A DNA stretch of 6,161 bases, taken from positions 1 through 6,161 of the forward strand of contig DNGI01000069.1 in NCBI GenBank assembly GCA_003486645.1, in the 5' to 3' direction. The notes under the pieces are model-generated. The model worked only from the letters and a program-made list of their open reading frames with translations. It was not told where the DNA came from and did no database searches. The DNA comes from Cyanobacteria bacterium UBA11370 (lineage in GTDB: Bacteria; Cyanobacteriota; Cyanobacteriia; Cyanobacteriales; Coleofasciculaceae). The translations under genes and the position numbers were made by a program. Shown piece by piece: positions 5,079 to 6,161 of this stretch. Within the stretch, counting starts at the first letter, position 1. Each line of letters starts with the position of its first letter.

Positions 5079-5175
5079 TTCGTCAAAATATAAGCAAATA
5101 TAGCAAGTCGAAATTATTTGTGTAGCCGACTTTCCCAACGCTTGTGATGTTGAGATGAATCCACGTACTCTCCGT

Positions 5176-5415
5176 TCACTTTTGTGCTATTGCCTCTAAC
5201 GTGAAGTTACGAGGATTTTTGAGGAGAAAAATGTCATTTTCTTTGATTAAATCTCCCGTACAGATTAGGGGAAGGCGTTCTTGATAAGCTTTAATGGCGA
5301 GGATATAGTCATGGTTGAATAACTCAGTCTGAATTTTCCGCAATTTATCGATCACTACACCGAGGAGTAGGATTTTTCCGCTTAGTCGGTCAGCATTAGG
5401 TGTGTGAATTTGCAT
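5176..5415 (-). CDS. Small conserved-looking protein of unknown function
   Basis: A 79-residue product starting MQIHTPNADRLSGKILLLG and ending NPRNFTLEAIAQK. I do not recognise the family. It is soluble, with no membrane segment or signal peptide, and mixes a hydrophobic strand (KILLLGVVIDKL), a helix (KIQTELFNHDYILAIKAYQ) and a short strand end. I chose ATG at 5413-5415 because GGGAG lies 5 nt before it on minus; a GTG directly upstream is also possible. The frame stays open 28 codons further, to a TGA at 5500-5502. That extension (containing QLDIISELITTIPNIQIQG) reads like protein, so the gene may be the tail of a longer one whose start was lost. In that case it would run into the start of the divergent 5485-5796 gene. 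Confidence 0.55.
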   Translation of the reverse strand: MQIHTPNADRLSGKILLLGVVIDKLRKIQTELFNHDYILAIKAYQERLPLICTGDLIKENDIFLLKNPRNFTLEAIAQK

Positions 5416-5484
5416 CACGACTCCCTGGATTTGAATATTAGGAATAGTGGTAATGAGTTCGCTGATAATGTCGAGTTGTGACCG

Positions 5485-5796
5485 ATGTCTTTTATCCCCT
5501 CAACACGGCGAAAAGTCAAGACAATAGCGCAAACTCTTCAGCTCAACTTACTAGACACAGCAGGTGCTGTTAAATCGACAGCGTTAGAAAAAGTGGTACA
5601 ACCAGTGGCACAGTCTCCAGAGTTAGATAACCATTCTCAACTGGATAAATATGTTCAGCTTGATTGGGAAGACAGCAAGTTTCATGGAGTCAAAGGTAAG
5701 GTCGTAAAATGCACTTCCACTGAGGTTGAGTTGTTAGTTGAGGGTGTCGCTTACAATCTGTACTTCCCCATTGAGAGAGTTCGGTTTTTAGAGTGA
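5485..5796 (+). CDS. Small protein of unknown function, basic N-terminus and beta-rich C-terminal domain
   Basis: A 103-residue product. The N-terminus (MSFIPSTRRKVK) is basic and the middle (about 30-55) is polar and probably disordered. The C-terminal part (about 57-103) alternates strand-like stretches: YVQLDWEDSKF, GVKGKVVKCTSTEVELLVEG, VAYNLYFPIERVRFLE. This looks like a small beta-barrel or SH3-like fold, but that is inference and I cannot name a family. There is no membrane segment and no cysteine motif. ATG at 5485 has only a weak GAG about 9 nt upstream. It is divergent from the 5176-5415 gene (69 bp between starts) and convergent with the next minus-strand gene, with only 15 bp between the stops and no terminator hairpin there. 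Confidence 0.6.
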   Translation: MSFIPSTRRKVKTIAQTLQLNLLDTAGAVKSTALEKVVQPVAQSPELDNHSQLDKYVQLDWEDSKFHGVKGKVVKCTSTEVELLVEGVAYNLYFPIERVRFLE

Positions 5797-5811
5797 GGCT
5801 CTTCCTGACTT

Positions 5812-6161
5812 TCAAAGTTCAATTTGGGATGGCTTGTGCTGCTTGTGCGGCTTTGGCGCGGGTTGCTGTTGAACTCCCTGGGCAAAGTTTTCCACGTCCT
5901 CAAGAGTCAGCTGTTGAGTGAATGAAAACTTTGACGCTAATTTCTCAACCAGCATTCCCCGTTGCTTATCGCTGACCCAGAAATGGTCAAGGTTAGAGTC
6001 ATAGCTAATGGTATAGCGATTACCCTGTAAAACCAGAACGCCTGGTGAGATTGCCTTGGCTTGAGATTGGCGTTGATTCCACAGACGCAAGGCGTGAGCA
6101 TAAAACTGTTGCGCTGTCAACAGAGCCGGGGACGTTGGAGCCCACATTCCGCAGATGTGGC
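5812..6161 (-). CDS. Protein of unknown function, 5' end open at the window edge
   Basis: The first in-window ATG (6145-6147) gives 111 residues, but the frame stays open through the last base (codons for HICG precede that Met) and no ribosome site stands before it. I therefore treat the gene as probably cut by the window end. Visible parts are a helical stretch (PALLTAQQFYAHALRLWNQ), a compact section with strand-like YTISYDSNLDHFWVSD and helix-like LEDVENFAQ, and a low-complexity tail rich in Gln, Pro, Lys and His (about 92-108) that is probably disordered. No membrane segment, signal or catalytic motif is seen and the family is not recognised. It converges on the 5485-5796 gene with 15 bp between stops. 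Confidence 0.6.
   Translation of the reverse strand, partial: HICGMWAPTSPALLTAQQFYAHALRLWNQRQSQAKAISPGVLVLQGNRYTISYDSNLDHFWVSDKQRGMLVEKLASKFSFTQQLTLEDVENFAQGVQQQPAPKPHKQHKPSQIEL

Noticed and set aside
4759..5415. Toxin-antitoxin pair (ribbon-helix-helix protein plus the 79-residue protein)
   Set aside because: The genes are on opposite strands, convergent, with 189 bp and a repeat between them, and the second protein shows no toxin motif.

Overview
The window looks like chromosomal DNA of a cyanobacterium, probably a filamentous or otherwise repeat-rich one. Three things point there. Eight perfect copies of the HIP1 octamer GCGATCGC start at 1035, 1186, 2409, 2987, 3495, 4112, 4160 and 4873. 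Intergenic heptanucleotide arrays of the cyanobacterial STRR type are present. The genes combine a CHASE2 histidine kinase with a LuxR-type response regulator. The genus cannot be named from this sequence alone.

Left part (85-3950), all on the minus strand and read from right to left: a membrane-anchored histidine-kinase-like protein (2889-3950), a response regulator with a DNA-binding tail (2267-2938) whose start lies inside the previous gene, and a CHASE2 sensor histidine kinase (85-1995). The CHASE2 kinase has all the catalytic boxes. The kinase-like protein seems to share its dimerisation fold, but has Arg where the phospho-acceptor His should be and lacks the ATP-binding glycine boxes. 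The simplest reading (inference) is a signalling module in which the CHASE2 kinase phosphorylates the regulator and the pseudo-kinase tunes one of them at the membrane. The 271-bp gap between regulator and CHASE2 kinase is almost entirely repeats: four arrays with 7-bp period and an inverted repeat with 24-nt arms.

Middle part (3951-4986): a gene-free stretch of about 300 bp with small inverted repeats, then the catalytic end of a tyrosine recombinase that has lost its N-terminal half (minus strand). Facing away from it is a small ribbon-helix-helix DNA-binding protein (plus strand) with candidate operators at its promoter. This looks like the scar of an old integrative element.

Right part (4987-6161): three small genes of unknown function, one on plus and two on minus. 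The last is open at the window edge.

A roughly 25-bp sequence centred on ATTTAAAT recurs near the 3' ends of four minus-strand genes (51-79, 2215-2242, 4241-4256, 5047-5078), with an inverted partner at 2153-2178. Two copies are joined to a CCCC/GGGG hairpin. This dispersed 3'-end element, together with the pseudo-histidine kinase, is the most noteworthy content. No tRNA, rRNA, CRISPR array or complete transposon was seen.
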